64,000 nt of DNA from Devosia sp. A16 (GCF_001402915.1 NZ_CP012945.1:4441501-4505500); one strand, 5' to 3'. Positions 24,964-33,283 are shown, counted from the first letter of the stretch. Notes: generated from the sequence alone by a model not told the origin. Numbers and translations are program-made.

Positions 24964-25740
24964 TCAACGGAGAAAGCCATTGATTTCCCGCGCCACGGCG
25001 GCCGGGGCCTCCCAATGCAGCGAGTGGGCGGCGTTGACGATCCGCTCGTGGGTGAAGCGCGGCACCTTGCCGTGCAGCTCTTCGACAGCACCGGGCGGCG
25101 CCAAGAGGTCGAGGTCGCCCGACAGCGCCAGCACTTCGCAGGCCAGGGCCGACAAGTCGACCGCCATGCCGCGATCGATAGCCGCCACCTGACGCGCGAA
25201 ATCGCCCGGCGACTGGCGGTGCGCGTAAGCGGTGGAGGCCGCCGCTGCCGCGGCGACATTCGCCTCCTCGGCAAAGAACGGGGTCGAGAACAGCCACTGG
25301 TAGAGCAGCCGGAACCAGTCGGGCGCCGGTACCGTGAAGTAGAGCCGCGACAGGTCACCGAAGAGGATTCGCGCCTTGGGGCTGATGGTGCCGGCGCCCA
25401 TGGTCACCAGCCGGCTCACCCGCGCCGGGTGGGTCGCGGCGAGCGCGAGACCGAGAAAGCCGCCCAGCGAGTGGCCGATCACATCGATGCGGTCGATCCC
25501 CAGATGGTCGAGCAGGGCCGCGCAATCGGCGACCATCTCTTCGAGCTCGATCGGGCCTTCGACCCGGGTCTGGCCGGAACCGCGATTGTCGATGAGAATC
25601 AGCTGCCGCCCGGGGAGCAGCGGCAGCAGCGGTCCCCAACTGGCGCCATCGCTGGCCGTGCCGGCGATCAGCAGCAGCGGTCGGCCGGAGCCGACGATTT
25701 CGTAATGCACGCTGGCGGCGCCGTTCTGAAACTGCGGCAT
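24964..25740 (-). CDS. Alpha/beta hydrolase
   Basis: The 258-residue protein is an alpha/beta-hydrolase fold esterase or related enzyme. It has LLLIAGTASDGASW (oxyanion region), LILIDNRGSGQTR, the nucleophile elbow GHSLGG with S91, a lid segment about 120-190, an acid in SGDLDLLAP and the catalytic histidine in NAAHSLHWEAP. The substrate is unknown; 3-oxoadipate enol-lactonase-like esterases look similar. The start at 25740 fits the family (VHYEIVGSGRPLLLI follows), while a start at 25782 would add 14 residues without support. It is divergent from the TTC38-like gene with only 94 bases between them, so the two may share a control region. Confidence 0.85.
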   Translation of the reverse strand: MPQFQNGAASVHYEIVGSGRPLLLIAGTASDGASWGPLLPLLPGRQLILIDNRGSGQTRVEGPIELEEMVADCAALLDHLGIDRIDVIGHSLGGFLGLALAATHPARVSRLVTMGAGTISPKARILFGDLSRLYFTVPAPDWFRLLYQWLFSTPFFAEEANVAAAAAASTAYAHRQSPGDFARQVAAIDRGMAVDLSALACEVLALSGDLDLLAPPGAVEELHGKVPRFTHERIVNAAHSLHWEAPAAVAREINGFLR

Positions 25741-25834
25741 GAGGGGATCCCGGAAGCAATTGCCCGATGGCGGCGTGGACATGCGCCGCGGCAGGTATAT
25801 GTTTTGACCGATTGGACAAAATGGCGTTGCGAGC

Positions 25835-27157
25835 ATGGCACAGGATGCGCTCGGAAATGAAGTGAGCCGCGCCAGCACGGCGACACTTGATGGGATCGAC
25901 GACTTCGTCACGGGCTTTCTCGGCTACGAGAAAAAGGCCGCCAACATCATTGCCGCGGCGGATGGCGAGCCGGACGCGGTGCTGGCCAACACCTATGCCG
26001 GCTTCACCTGGATGTTCCTCGAGGCCGACGGCGCCAAGACGGCAGCCGGCACGTATCTGGCGCGGGCCCAGGCCGCTGCCGCCGGAGCGAACGAGCGCGA
26101 GCGCATGCTGCTCGCGCAGCTCGAACGCTGGATCGCCGACGATATCCCCGCCGTGCAGGCGATCGGCGACGAGATCGTGGCGCGCTATCCGCGCGACCTC
26201 GCCTCGGTGAAACTGCACCAGTATTTCAGCTTCAACCGCGGCGATGCCGCCGGCATGCTGCGCATCGCCAGGGCAGCAGAAGCGGCGAACGTCGATAGCC
26301 CGCATATCCACGGCATGCTCGCCTTCGGCTATGAGCAACTGCACGACCTCGAAACCGCCGAGCGCGAAGCGCGGCTGGCGCTGAAGCTCAAGACCAAGGA
26401 GCCTTGGGCGCAGCATGCGCTGGCGCATGTGATGCTCGGCACCGGCCGGGTTGCGGAGGGTGTGGAGTTTCTCACCGAGGCGCAGCAGACCTGGGTCGAT
26501 CTCAACTCTTTCATGTACACCCACAACTGGTGGCACAAGGCGCTGTTCCACATCAGCCAGGGCGACCATGCCGCTGTGTTCGACGCTTACGACAACCATG
26601 TCTGGGGCATCGAGCCGGACTACTCGCAGGACCAGGTGGGTGCGGTGTCGCTGCTCGCCCGCATGGAGGTGGCCGGCATGGATGTCGGCAACCGCTGGGA
26701 GGATGTGGCGCGTCACATGCAGGGCAGGGGGCGCGACACGATCCAGCCGTTCCTGACGCTGCAATATCTCTACGGACTGGCGCGGGCCGAGCGGGCCGAG
26801 GCCGACGAACTGCTGCGCGCGGTCGAGGAGAAGGCCGCGACCTCCACGGCATTCGACAGCGTGGTGTGGCAGGACGTGGCGTTGCCGGCGGCGCGCGGCG
26901 TGCTCGCGCACGCGAGGGGTGACTACGGCGCGGCGGCGAAGTGGCTTGCGCTCGCCAACCCGCGGATGAGCGAGATCGGCGGCAGCCATGCCCAACGGGA
27001 CCTGTTCGGGCAATTGCTGCTCGATGCGCACCTGAAGCTCTGCAACTGGGCGATCGCGCGGCAGATGCTGGAAATGCGCCGGACGTGGGATCCGGACGGC
27101 GTGCCGGTCAACCAGGCGCTGGCGCTGGTGAACGAACGGCTGGGAAGCCCGGCCTGA
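25835..27157 (+). CDS. TTC38-like tetratricopeptide-repeat protein
   Basis: The 440-residue protein is a bacterial homologue of the TTC38 family, marked by MYTHNWWHKALFHIS and the preceding helical pairs (HIHGMLAFGYEQLHDLETAE, EPWAQHALAHVMLGTGR). It consists almost wholly of helix-turn-helix repeats and has no signal peptide or membrane helix, so it is a cytoplasmic scaffold or enzyme of unknown role. Bacterial members often sit near amidases, hydrolases or amino-acid catabolic genes, as here beside an alpha/beta hydrolase and a P1 peptidase. The ATG at 25835 has little of a ribosome binding site, so the start is less sure than the family. Confidence 0.85.
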   Translation: MAQDALGNEVSRASTATLDGIDDFVTGFLGYEKKAANIIAAADGEPDAVLANTYAGFTWMFLEADGAKTAAGTYLARAQAAAAGANERERMLLAQLERWIADDIPAVQAIGDEIVARYPRDLASVKLHQYFSFNRGDAAGMLRIARAAEAANVDSPHIHGMLAFGYEQLHDLETAEREARLALKLKTKEPWAQHALAHVMLGTGRVAEGVEFLTEAQQTWVDLNSFMYTHNWWHKALFHISQGDHAAVFDAYDNHVWGIEPDYSQDQVGAVSLLARMEVAGMDVGNRWEDVARHMQGRGRDTIQPFLTLQYLYGLARAERAEADELLRAVEEKAATSTAFDSVVWQDVALPAARGVLAHARGDYGAAAKWLALANPRMSEIGGSHAQRDLFGQLLLDAHLKLCNWAIARQMLEMRRTWDPDGVPVNQALALVNERLGSPA

Positions 27158-27180
27158 CCTTGTTCGCTACGACCACGGAC

Positions 27181-27263
27181 TCATTCCCGCAAAGCGGGAG
27201 CCTCGGTTTTTCTGCTCCCGCCCATCGCAAACGGAGTTTCCCGCTTTCGCGGGAATGACCCGG
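27181..27263. repeat. Paired inverted repeat, type A copy 3
   Basis: The left arm TCATTCCCGCAAAGCGGGAG has lost one base compared with the other copies (CCGCAAAG for CCGCGAAAG). The right arm (AACGGAGTTTCCCGC to GGGAATGA, ending 27263) is intact. The decay of one arm shows that the copies age independently. Confidence 0.75.
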
Positions 27264-27314
27264 TGATGGGGGTGGGCTAGGGTGCCGTAACTTCGAATCC
27301 CTAAAGGAGCCCGG

Positions 27315-28316
27315 ATGCAACCCGGACCGCGTAACCTGATCACCGACGTCGCCGGCCTGCGCGTCGGCAATGCCGAAGACCACAAGATCAAGACCGGCAC
27401 CACCGTGCTGGTGGCCGACAAGCCGTTCCGCGCCTCGGTCGACGTGATGGGCGGCTCGCCCGGCTCGCGCGAGACCGAACTGCTGGCGCCCGACAAGCTG
27501 GTCGAGGAGATCGACGCGCTGGTGCTTTCGGGCGGCTCGGCCTTCGGGCTCGATGCGGCGTCCGGGGTCAGCGACGGGTTGCGCAAGCTTGGCCGCGGCT
27601 TCCGCGTCGAGAAGGCCACGGTGCCGATCGTCCCCGGCGCCATCATCTTCGACCTGCTCAACAACGGCGACAAGGACTGGGACGAGAACCCCTATCGCGC
27701 CCTCGGCGCCAGGGCGCTGGCCAATGCCGGCGAGAGTTTCGCACTGGGAACTGCAGGTGCTGGGGTGGGCGCGCTGACGGCAAACCTCAAGGGCGGGCTG
27801 GGCTCGGCCTCGCTGGTGATCCCCGGCGGCTTCACCGTCGGCGCGCTGGTGGTGGCGAACCCCACCGGCAGCGTCACCATGGGCGACAGCAAGCATTTCT
27901 GGGCGGCGCCGTTCGAGGCAGGTGACGAGTTTGGCGGCTTCGGCCCGCTGCCGGGGGCGATGCCGTTCGCCCAGACCGCGCGTTCGAAACGCGACTGGGT
28001 GACGCCGATCTCCAACACCACCATCGCCATCGTCGCAACCGACGCCGACCTCAGCAAGGCTCAGCTCAAGCGCCTCGCCGTAGCGGCGCAGGACGGCATC
28101 GCCCGCGGCGCCAGCCCGGCTCACACGCAGGTGGACGGCGACCTGGTCTTTTCGGTGTCGACCGGTGCAAGGCCGATCGAGACGCCCGTGTTGAACGTCC
28201 TGCAACTCGGGCACGCCGCTGCCGTGTGCCTCAGTAGAGCCATGGCGCGCGCTATCTATTCCGCAAGCGCCGCCGACAATGATGTGGTACCGACATGGCG
28301 GGAGCGCTGGAGTTAA
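27315..28316 (+). CDS. P1-family peptidase (DmpA/NylC-like N-terminal nucleophile hydrolase)
   Basis: The 333-residue protein belongs to family P1/S58: self-cleaving hydrolases such as the D-aminopeptidase DmpA, beta-peptidyl aminopeptidases and nylon-oligomer hydrolase NylC. It starts with NLITDVAGLRVGNAED, has LSGGSAFGLDAASGV, and TANLKGGLGSASL before the conserved SNTTIAIVATDA. By comparison with NylC, self-cleavage should occur between N234 and T235, freeing the threonine as nucleophile. The natural substrate may be a D- or beta-amino-acid peptide or other amide. No signal peptide is seen. With the M20 enzyme, two peptide-type importers and the hydrolase nearby, it fits amide or peptide use. 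Confidence 0.9.
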   Translation: MQPGPRNLITDVAGLRVGNAEDHKIKTGTTVLVADKPFRASVDVMGGSPGSRETELLAPDKLVEEIDALVLSGGSAFGLDAASGVSDGLRKLGRGFRVEKATVPIVPGAIIFDLLNNGDKDWDENPYRALGARALANAGESFALGTAGAGVGALTANLKGGLGSASLVIPGGFTVGALVVANPTGSVTMGDSKHFWAAPFEAGDEFGGFGPLPGAMPFAQTARSKRDWVTPISNTTIAIVATDADLSKAQLKRLAVAAQDGIARGASPAHTQVDGDLVFSVSTGARPIETPVLNVLQLGHAAAVCLSRAMARAIYSASAADNDVVPTWRERWS

Positions 28317-28342
28317 CGATCGGCGCTTGGGGGTAGTCGATC

Positions 28343-28699
28343 ATGAAGTACTTCGTTCTTGCGCTGATCTTGTCGGCGATAGTGGCGCCTGCGACCGGGG
28401 CAGAAACGCCAAAGCAACATTGCGAGCGTGTCATTGCCGAGGCCGAGAAAGGGCCCAAGCAGATGCTGGCGGCGGGAAGTCTCTACCAGCGCGGGAGCTG
28501 GGAAGGCGTCAAATGCGTGCGGGTGGACTACGCCCGCGCGTTCGAGTTGTACGTCAAGGCGGGCGACCGCGCCTCGGCGCTCGGTCTGCTCAAGGAGCTC
28601 GAGCGCAAGGCCAACTCAGGCATGGAGAGTGCGCGGATTGCGCTGCGCCGCCTCGAAGCCCGCGGTTACATCTGGGTGGACATAGAGGAGGTGCGCTGA
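28343..28699 (+). CDS. Small secreted protein with a Sel1/TPR-like domain
   Basis: The 118-residue product has a signal peptide (MKYFVLALILSAIVAPATGA) and then one helical unit: HCERVIAEAEKGPKQMLAAG, VDYARAFELYVKAGDRASAL, LLKELERKANSGMESARIAL, ending GYIWVDIEEVR. The C-terminal 90 residues are clearly related to those of the larger exported protein at 49683-50408 (shared elements GKRCVTVDYVKA there against GVKCVRVDYARA here, and KANSG in both). Two cysteines (HCER, VKCVR) occur at equivalent places. Function unknown; Sel1-like repeats usually mediate protein contacts. It follows the P1 gene by 26 bases and may be cotranscribed. Confidence 0.75.
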   Translation: MKYFVLALILSAIVAPATGAETPKQHCERVIAEAEKGPKQMLAAGSLYQRGSWEGVKCVRVDYARAFELYVKAGDRASALGLLKELERKANSGMESARIALRRLEARGYIWVDIEEVR

Positions 28700-28708
28700 G
28701 TCACGGGG

Positions 28709-29158
28709 TTACGCCGCCGGCGTCGCCTTCACGTGGTAGCAGAAATTGCACATGCCATCGCCGTTCATGCAGGTCTTGGTCCGCTCGAGCTTCAATCCGA
28801 GTTCGTCGGCCATGGCGAAATCGCCGTTGCAGATCAGCAGTTCGCCCAGGTCGCGGGCACCGATCTGCTCCATGAACTCGGCATAGTCGCAATGGGTGAC
28901 CTGGTTGCGCAACAGCGCGTCGGTCTGCTCCAGCGTTTCGAACTCGTAGCGCACGCCTTCGCCGAAGCCGGCGAACTCGGCGGCAAGGGTGGGGATATCG
29001 AGCAGCGCGCCGCGTTGCGCAACGATGGCGCGATTGGCCTTGTCGAGTGCCGCCCGGACCAGCGCATGCGCCTGTTCCTTGCCGAGCGCCGCCTCCATGG
29101 CGCGGACCAGCGGAATCTGGGCTCGAACCTCGGTGGTGATGCGCTCGAATGGGGTCAT
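28709..29158 (-). CDS. L-2-amino-thiazoline-4-carboxylate hydrolase-family protein
   Basis: The 149-residue protein resembles the ATC hydrolase family, which in Pseudomonas opens L-2-amino-thiazoline-4-carboxylic acid on the way to L-cysteine. Seen here are an N-terminal helical half (IPLVRAMEAALGKEQAHALV), TALLRN-like DALLRNQVTHCDYAEFMEQIG, LLICNGDFAMADELGLKLERT and a cysteine-rich end KTCMNGDGMCNFCYHVK. The conserved Cys and His residues (THCDY, CNGD, TCMNGDGMC) may bind metal or act in catalysis. Many chromosomal homologues have untested substrates. GGAGACC lies seven bases before ATG. It is divergent from a VOC gene with a perfect palindrome in between. Confidence 0.8.
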   Translation of the reverse strand: MTPFERITTEVRAQIPLVRAMEAALGKEQAHALVRAALDKANRAIVAQRGALLDIPTLAAEFAGFGEGVRYEFETLEQTDALLRNQVTHCDYAEFMEQIGARDLGELLICNGDFAMADELGLKLERTKTCMNGDGMCNFCYHVKATPAA

Positions 29159-29232
29159 CTGTGGTCTCCGGCTGCAGGCGATGATGGCAGGATCGATCGC
29201 GCCGGGAAACCCCATCCGGCCTGATGCGTTGC

Positions 29233-29244
29233 CACTGTACAGTG
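29233..29244. promoter_or_regulatory. Perfect 12-bp palindrome CACTGTACAGTG
   Basis: The palindrome lies in the 98-base gap between two divergent genes (ATC-hydrolase-like on the minus strand, VOC on the plus strand), two bases before the VOC ribosome binding site GGAGG. It is well placed for a dimeric repressor acting on the VOC gene. No regulator gene is adjacent. Confidence 0.4.
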
Positions 29245-29256
29245 ATGGAGGACGCC

Positions 29257-29631
29257 ATGAACGCGCAGAACAGAGCAACCGCCATGCTTCCCGCCCACAA
29301 TGTCGAGCGGGCCGTGGCCTGGTACCGGGACAAACTCGGGATCGTCCCGGCCAAACAGGATGAATACGGCGCCAACTACGACCTGAGCGGCGTGCGCGCC
29401 TATCTCTACAAATCCGATTTCGCCGGGACCGCCGAGCACACGCTGCTGTCGTTCGACACCGCCGACCTCGACGCCGATATGCGGGACATGCGCAGCAAGG
29501 GCGTGGTGTTCCTCGACTACGACCTGCCGGAGTTGAAGACCGAGAATGGCGTCGCCAGCTTCGGCCCGGTGAAGAACGCCTGGGCCAAGGATTCCGAAGG
29601 CAACATTCTCGGCTTCGTTCAGGGCATGTAG
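29257..29631 (+). CDS. VOC-superfamily (glyoxalase-fold) protein
   Basis: The 124-residue protein is a single VOC domain and a paralogue of the 15394-15777 product. It shows VERAVAWYRDKLGIVPAKQ, YLYKSDFAGTAEHTLLSF, FLDYDLPELKTENGVASFG and AKDSEGNILGFVQG. The same DSEGN glutamate could be a metal ligand, but a complete glyoxalase I ligand set is not visible. The ATG at 29257 was selected because GGAGG sits five bases before it; an ATG at 29245 lacks such a site. Its end almost touches a convergent lipoprotein gene. Confidence 0.85.
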   Translation: MNAQNRATAMLPAHNVERAVAWYRDKLGIVPAKQDEYGANYDLSGVRAYLYKSDFAGTAEHTLLSFDTADLDADMRDMRSKGVVFLDYDLPELKTENGVASFGPVKNAWAKDSEGNILGFVQGM

Positions 29632-29632
29632 G

Positions 29633-30070
29633 CTATTTCGAGCAGCGGAATACCGTGTTCGGCTTTGCGTCGCCCACCGCGATGCGGATACCTTCGCCTG
29701 ATGGACCGAAGATCGGCGTCAGCTTCAGCGTCTGCTTGTTGCAGGTCGCGCTGAACGTGCCGTCCTTGTTGTCGCTGAAGGCGATGTCGCAGCTCTTCCC
29801 GCCGGCGGAATAGCTGGTGGCCGAAACCACCGTAAGGCCTGTCTTGTCGGTGCAGTCGAGCGCCGCCCAACTGCCGATCAGCGGCCGAGCCCCCGGCGGC
29901 AGCTTTGCAGTCGAAGCGGGCGTGGCGGGCGTCTTGCCGGTTGCCGGCGTCTTGGCCGGTGTAACGGCCGCTGCCGGTGCTTCAGCCGAGGGGGCCTTGG
30001 GTGTATTGCCGCTGTCGCAAGCGGCCAGCAGTGGAAGAACGAGGAGCAAGGAGAGCGGCAAAAGGCGCAT
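29633..30070 (-). CDS. Probable outer- or inner-membrane lipoprotein
   Basis: The 145-residue product starts with a lipoprotein signal (MRLLPLSLLLVLPLLAAC, lipobox LAAC with C18). A low-complexity linker rich in Ala, Pro, Thr and Lys (about 25-55) follows, then a compact C-terminal domain with four cysteines (LDCTDK, KSCDIAF, ATCNKQ, FRCSK). That domain looks beta-rich, with the WAALDCTDKTGL start and IFGPSGEGIRIAVGDAKP, but I do not recognise the family. The start at 30070 yields the signal directly; an in-frame start ten codons earlier would bury it. The gene is convergent with the VOC gene, whose stop is one base away. Confidence 0.75.
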   Translation of the reverse strand: MRLLPLSLLLVLPLLAACDSGNTPKAPSAEAPAAAVTPAKTPATGKTPATPASTAKLPPGARPLIGSWAALDCTDKTGLTVVSATSYSAGGKSCDIAFSDNKDGTFSATCNKQTLKLTPIFGPSGEGIRIAVGDAKPNTVFRCSK

Positions 30071-30151
30071 CGGCGAATCCGGTGTCGTTGCTATTGTCAT
30101 GGCATGGGTGCGCTGTCATTGCGGCGCGATTGTGCAGCGGAGCGAGCAACT

Positions 30152-30610
30152 TTGGCCAAGCCGCAGATCTTTGTGGATGCCGATGCCTGTCCGGTCAAGG
30201 ACGAGGTGGTGCGCGTCGCCGGCCGACACGGCGTACTGACGACGTTCGTCGCCAATTTCGGGCTCAGGCCATCACGCGATCCCCTGGTGCGCAATGTCAT
30301 GGTGCCGCAGGGCGCCGATGCTGCCGACGACTGGATCGTCGAACATGCCGAAGCCAACGACCTGGTGGTAACCTCCGATATCCCGCTCGCGGGCCGGGCG
30401 CTGAAGAAGGGCGCCGTGGTGCTCGGCCCGACCGGCAAGCCCTTCACCGAGCAGTCGATCGGCATGGCGCTGGCGATGCGCGAGCTGAACCAGCATCTGC
30501 GCGAGACCGGCGAGAGCAAGGGTTACAATGCCGGCTTTACGGCGCGGGATCGCTCCACCTTCCTGCACGCCTTCGATGCGGCTGTGCAGCGCGCCAAGCG
30601 GGCAGGGTGA
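30152..30610 (+). CDS. YaiI/YqxD (DUF188) family protein
   Basis: The 152-residue protein matches the DUF188 family: PQIFVDADACPVKDEVVRVA at the start (aspartates of DADACP), then NDLVVTSDIPLAGRAL, GKPFTEQSIGMALAMREL and the late RDRSTFLHAFD. The fold is PIN-domain-like, with acidic residues that could bind metal, so an RNase role is possible but untested. I chose TTG at 30152 behind GGAGCGAG since the family begins here; an ATG at 30104 would add 16 residues that are not conserved. It overlaps nothing and runs toward the HPP gene. Confidence 0.85.
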   Translation: MAKPQIFVDADACPVKDEVVRVAGRHGVLTTFVANFGLRPSRDPLVRNVMVPQGADAADDWIVEHAEANDLVVTSDIPLAGRALKKGAVVLGPTGKPFTEQSIGMALAMRELNQHLRETGESKGYNAGFTARDRSTFLHAFDAAVQRAKRAG

Positions 30611-30727
30611 GATATCGGCGGGGGCGCAGCCCGAGATCCGGCTCCGCCGGGCCTTCCCGACCGCCGAGATGGAAGTTTTCCAAAGTGCCTGAAGCTTAGG
30701 CTGTACGCCCTTGAAACAGGCAGAAAA

Positions 30728-31279
30728 TTGCGCTTGAAACGGGCACCGTTCTTCTGCCTGGGTATCCACTTGAGCCGTCTTCTCGATTTCATCCACCGGC
30801 ACGAGCCGCGCGGCCAGACCTTGGCGCACCTCAAGTCCGGCACCGGCGCCGTGGCGGCGATGACGCTGGTCGGGGCGCTGGCGGCCTGGACCGGCCTGCC
30901 CATGCTCCTGGCGCCGTTCGGCGCTACCGCAGTTCTGCTGTTCGGGCAGGCCGAGAGTGCGCTGGCCCAGCCGGCCAACATCTTTGGCGGCTACCTGGTG
31001 GCAGCGGCGATCAGCGTGGCAATCTTCGCCGTGGCGCCGTCGGCCTGGTGGGTGGCGACCATCGCGGTGGGCCTGGTGATCGCCGCCATGCTGCTGCTGC
31101 GCGTCACCCACCCGCCGGCGGGCGCGGTACCGCTGGTGGCATTCTCCACCCATATGCCGATGGGTACGCTGTTCCTCGTGGTCGTCGCGGGCGCCGCCTG
31201 CCTCGTCGGCGTGGCGGTCATCCACCATCAGTTGCCGCCGCGCGTGACCTATCCGCGCCGCCCGACTCGACCGGGCTGA
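30728..31279 (+). CDS. HPP-family membrane protein
   Basis: The 183-residue product matches the HPP family, which has four membrane helices and includes proteins linked to nitrite or anion transport in chloroplasts and cyanobacteria. Seen here are GAVAAMTLVGALAAWTGLP, LLAPFGATAVLLFGQ, NIFGGYLVAAAISVAIFAV, and the defining LRVTHPPAGAVPLV with the HPP motif. The last helix is LFLVVVAGAACLVGVAVI. The start is uncertain: TTG at 30728 is the longest, while another TTG at 30770 gives MSRLLDFIHRHEP, closer to the usual family start. Its last 31 bases overlap the end of the convergent FadR-type regulator gene. Confidence 0.8.
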   Translation: MRLKRAPFFCLGIHLSRLLDFIHRHEPRGQTLAHLKSGTGAVAAMTLVGALAAWTGLPMLLAPFGATAVLLFGQAESALAQPANIFGGYLVAAAISVAIFAVAPSAWWVATIAVGLVIAAMLLLRVTHPPAGAVPLVAFSTHMPMGTLFLVVVAGAACLVGVAVIHHQLPPRVTYPRRPTRPG

Positions 31280-32016
31280 ACGGCCTCGACGACCGACAAC
31301 CCGGTTTCGATGATCATCTCGATTTCGTCGCGCACCTTGTCGAGCACGAGGTTGATGGCTGCGACGGCCTGAGCCGGATCGGCGGCGACGATCGCGTCGG
31401 CGAGGTCGCGATGCGGCGGGAACGAGTCGAGACCGAAATCGTCCCGGCCGAACGGCGATTCGCTGGAGCGTTCCAGCGCCTCGTCCAGCTTGTGCAGGAT
31501 CTCGCCGAACATCGGGTTGCCCGACGCTTCGTAAATGGCGCCATGGAAGGCCGCGTCGGCCTTGTGCCAGTTGCGACGCGCCGCCACCTCGACCAGCAGC
31601 ACGTCGCATAGGCGCGAAATCTCGGCCCGTTGCGCCTCGGTGGCGTTGATCGTGGCCTTGCGCACCACCTCGTTTTCCAGCGCCCGGCGGACTTCGACGA
31701 GGCGGAGCAGGGCCTCGCCCTCGAAGCGGATCATCGTCGGGGCGAGCCCGCGCGAGGTGCGCACCTTGGCGGCGAGATAGGTCCCGTCGCCGCGCCGGCG
31801 GCGAATGATGCCGAGCCCCTCCCAGCGGTTGAGCGCTTCGCGGATGGTGGAGCGGCCGACGCCCAGGGTCGTCGCCAGCGAGACTTCCGGCGGCAGGCGG
31901 TCGCCGACATTCAGCCCAGCCCGCTCGATCATCTCGGCAAGTGCGTCCAGCACGGCGACGCCGCGCGTCCGCGTCTCCAGCGGTTCGAGGTAGCTCAGTA
32001 CTCCGTCCTGCGCCAC
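31249..32016 (-). CDS. FadR/GntR-family transcriptional regulator
   Basis: The 255-residue protein has an N-terminal GntR winged helix (about 20-85: DALAEMIERAGLNVGDRLPP, then GVGRSTIREALNRWEGLGII, RRRGDGTYLA) and a C-terminal FCD ligand-binding domain (LVEVRRALENEVV, WHKADAAFHGAIYEASGN with the D and H metal ligands, and SFPPHRDLADAIVAADP). FCD regulators usually repress genes for acid or amino-acid-derived substrates until the ligand binds. GTG at 32016 has GGAGG seven bases before it. It closes the transporter operon, so it likely controls that operon. The GTCTGAC sequences at 40521 and 43005 fit the GT-N3-AC core of FadR-type operators. Confidence 0.88.
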   Translation of the reverse strand: MAQDGVLSYLEPLETRTRGVAVLDALAEMIERAGLNVGDRLPPEVSLATTLGVGRSTIREALNRWEGLGIIRRRRGDGTYLAAKVRTSRGLAPTMIRFEGEALLRLVEVRRALENEVVRKATINATEAQRAEISRLCDVLLVEVAARRNWHKADAAFHGAIYEASGNPMFGEILHKLDEALERSSESPFGRDDFGLDSFPPHRDLADAIVAADPAQAVAAINLVLDKVRDEIEMIIETGLSVVEAVQPGRVGRRG

Positions 32017-32050
32017 ACCTGTTCCTCCCGGCCAACATGGCCGTGCCGGC

Positions 32051-32072
32051 ACCACCATCACAGTTTGGTGGT
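32051..32072. other. Inverted repeat before the FadR-type gene
   Basis: ACCACCA and TGGTGGT pair around an 8-base loop in the 60-base gap between the aminotransferase stop and the regulator start. It may be a hairpin that limits read-through or a regulator site; nothing else distinguishes the two. Confidence 0.35.
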
Positions 32073-32076
32073 CTTG

Positions 32077-33282
32077 TCAGCCGTGCTGACGTGCCGGCGC
32101 CCTGTTGCCCTCTAGATCCAGCATCTCGGTCAAGGCGCCGATGAGAATGTCCATCTGCGCCCTGGAGTTATAGCCCTGCACCGAAACCCGGACGATGTGA
32201 TGGTCCTGCCACTTGAACACCGGAATCTCGATCGAATAGCGCGCCATCAATTCCTTGGCGAACTCGGCCGGCTCCATTTCGGGAACCGGCATCGCCACCA
32301 TCTGCGGCGCACAGAATTCCGGCGTGCTGAGCGGTGCGAGCCCGGTCAAGGCCTGCAGCCGCCGCGCCGTTTCCTGTGCCAGCTCGCGGCAATCGGCAGC
32401 CACGCGGGTCCAGTCATGGTCCTCGCGGAACTTGATCGCCGACGGCACGCTGAGCCAGGCCGCGGGGTCACGGGTACCCTGCATCTCCAGTTCATCGATG
32501 AACGGTGAGTTGCCGAACGCGCCCTTGGCGTCGGGCAGTTTGGAATCGGCAGTCCAGCCGTGGCTGATCACCAGCGGGTTGATCAGCCCCTGCAACTCCG
32601 GCCGGACATAGAGAAAGGCCGAGCCCTTGGGCGTCATCAACCATTTGTGGCAGTTGCCCGCGTAGAAATCGACGCCCATGGCATCGAGGTTGAGCGGGAT
32701 GTGGCCTGGCGTGTGGGCGCCGTCGATCACGGTCCAGATGCCGCGCTTGCGCGCCTCGGCGATCGGCCTCTCGATCGGGAACACCAACGCCGTGGGCGAG
32801 GTGATGTGGCTGAGGAACAGCACCTTGGTGCGCTCGTTCATCGCCTCGACCAGCGTGTCGGTGAACGCCGCCTCGGAGACCAGCGGCATCGGCACCTTGA
32901 CGGTGACGATCTTGGCGCCGGTGCGGCGCGCCACATAGGTCCAGGTCTTTTCCAGCGCCGAATATTCGTGGTCGGTCGTCAGGATCTCGTCGCCGGGTTT
33001 GAGGTCCAGGGACTGGGCGACGATGTTGAGCCCCTCGGTGGCGTTGACCAGCCCGACGATGTTCTCCGAGGTCGTGCCGAGGAACGCCGACAACGCCACG
33101 CGCGGCACCTTGGTGCGCTCGCTGAGGTCGCGGCCGAGGAACGCCACCGGCTGGCGCTCGAGTTCGAGCTGCCAGGCCTGGTAGGTCTCGAACACCGGGC
33201 GCGGGCAGGCGCCGAAAGAGCCATGGTTCAGGAAGACGACATCGTCCCGGAGCAGGAAGTGTCGCGCGAGATTGGAGGACAA
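32077..33282 (-). CDS. PLP-dependent class V aminotransferase-family enzyme (isopenicillin-N-epimerase-like)
   Basis: The 401-residue enzyme is a fold-type I PLP protein. It has FLNHGSFGACPRPV at the N-terminus, NIVGLVNATEGLNIV, TTDHEYSALEKTW, the cofactor residues D187 and H190 (VIDGAHTPGHI), and the Schiff-base lysine K213 in GNCHKWLMTPKG. The NHGSFG start and GNCHKWL lysine box are features of the isopenicillin N epimerase-like branch, whose members epimerise, transaminate or cleave amino-acid side chains. Here it probably acts on an amino acid released from the imported solute. TTG at 33282 is two bases past the permease stop, with AAAGG upstream. It sits between the permease and regulator genes of the operon. 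Confidence 0.87.
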   Translation of the reverse strand: MSSNLARHFLLRDDVVFLNHGSFGACPRPVFETYQAWQLELERQPVAFLGRDLSERTKVPRVALSAFLGTTSENIVGLVNATEGLNIVAQSLDLKPGDEILTTDHEYSALEKTWTYVARRTGAKIVTVKVPMPLVSEAAFTDTLVEAMNERTKVLFLSHITSPTALVFPIERPIAEARKRGIWTVIDGAHTPGHIPLNLDAMGVDFYAGNCHKWLMTPKGSAFLYVRPELQGLINPLVISHGWTADSKLPDAKGAFGNSPFIDELEMQGTRDPAAWLSVPSAIKFREDHDWTRVAADCRELAQETARRLQALTGLAPLSTPEFCAPQMVAMPVPEMEPAEFAKELMARYSIEIPVFKWQDHHIVRVSVQGYNSRAQMDILIGALTEMLDLEGNRAPARQHG

Positions 33283-33283
33283 G

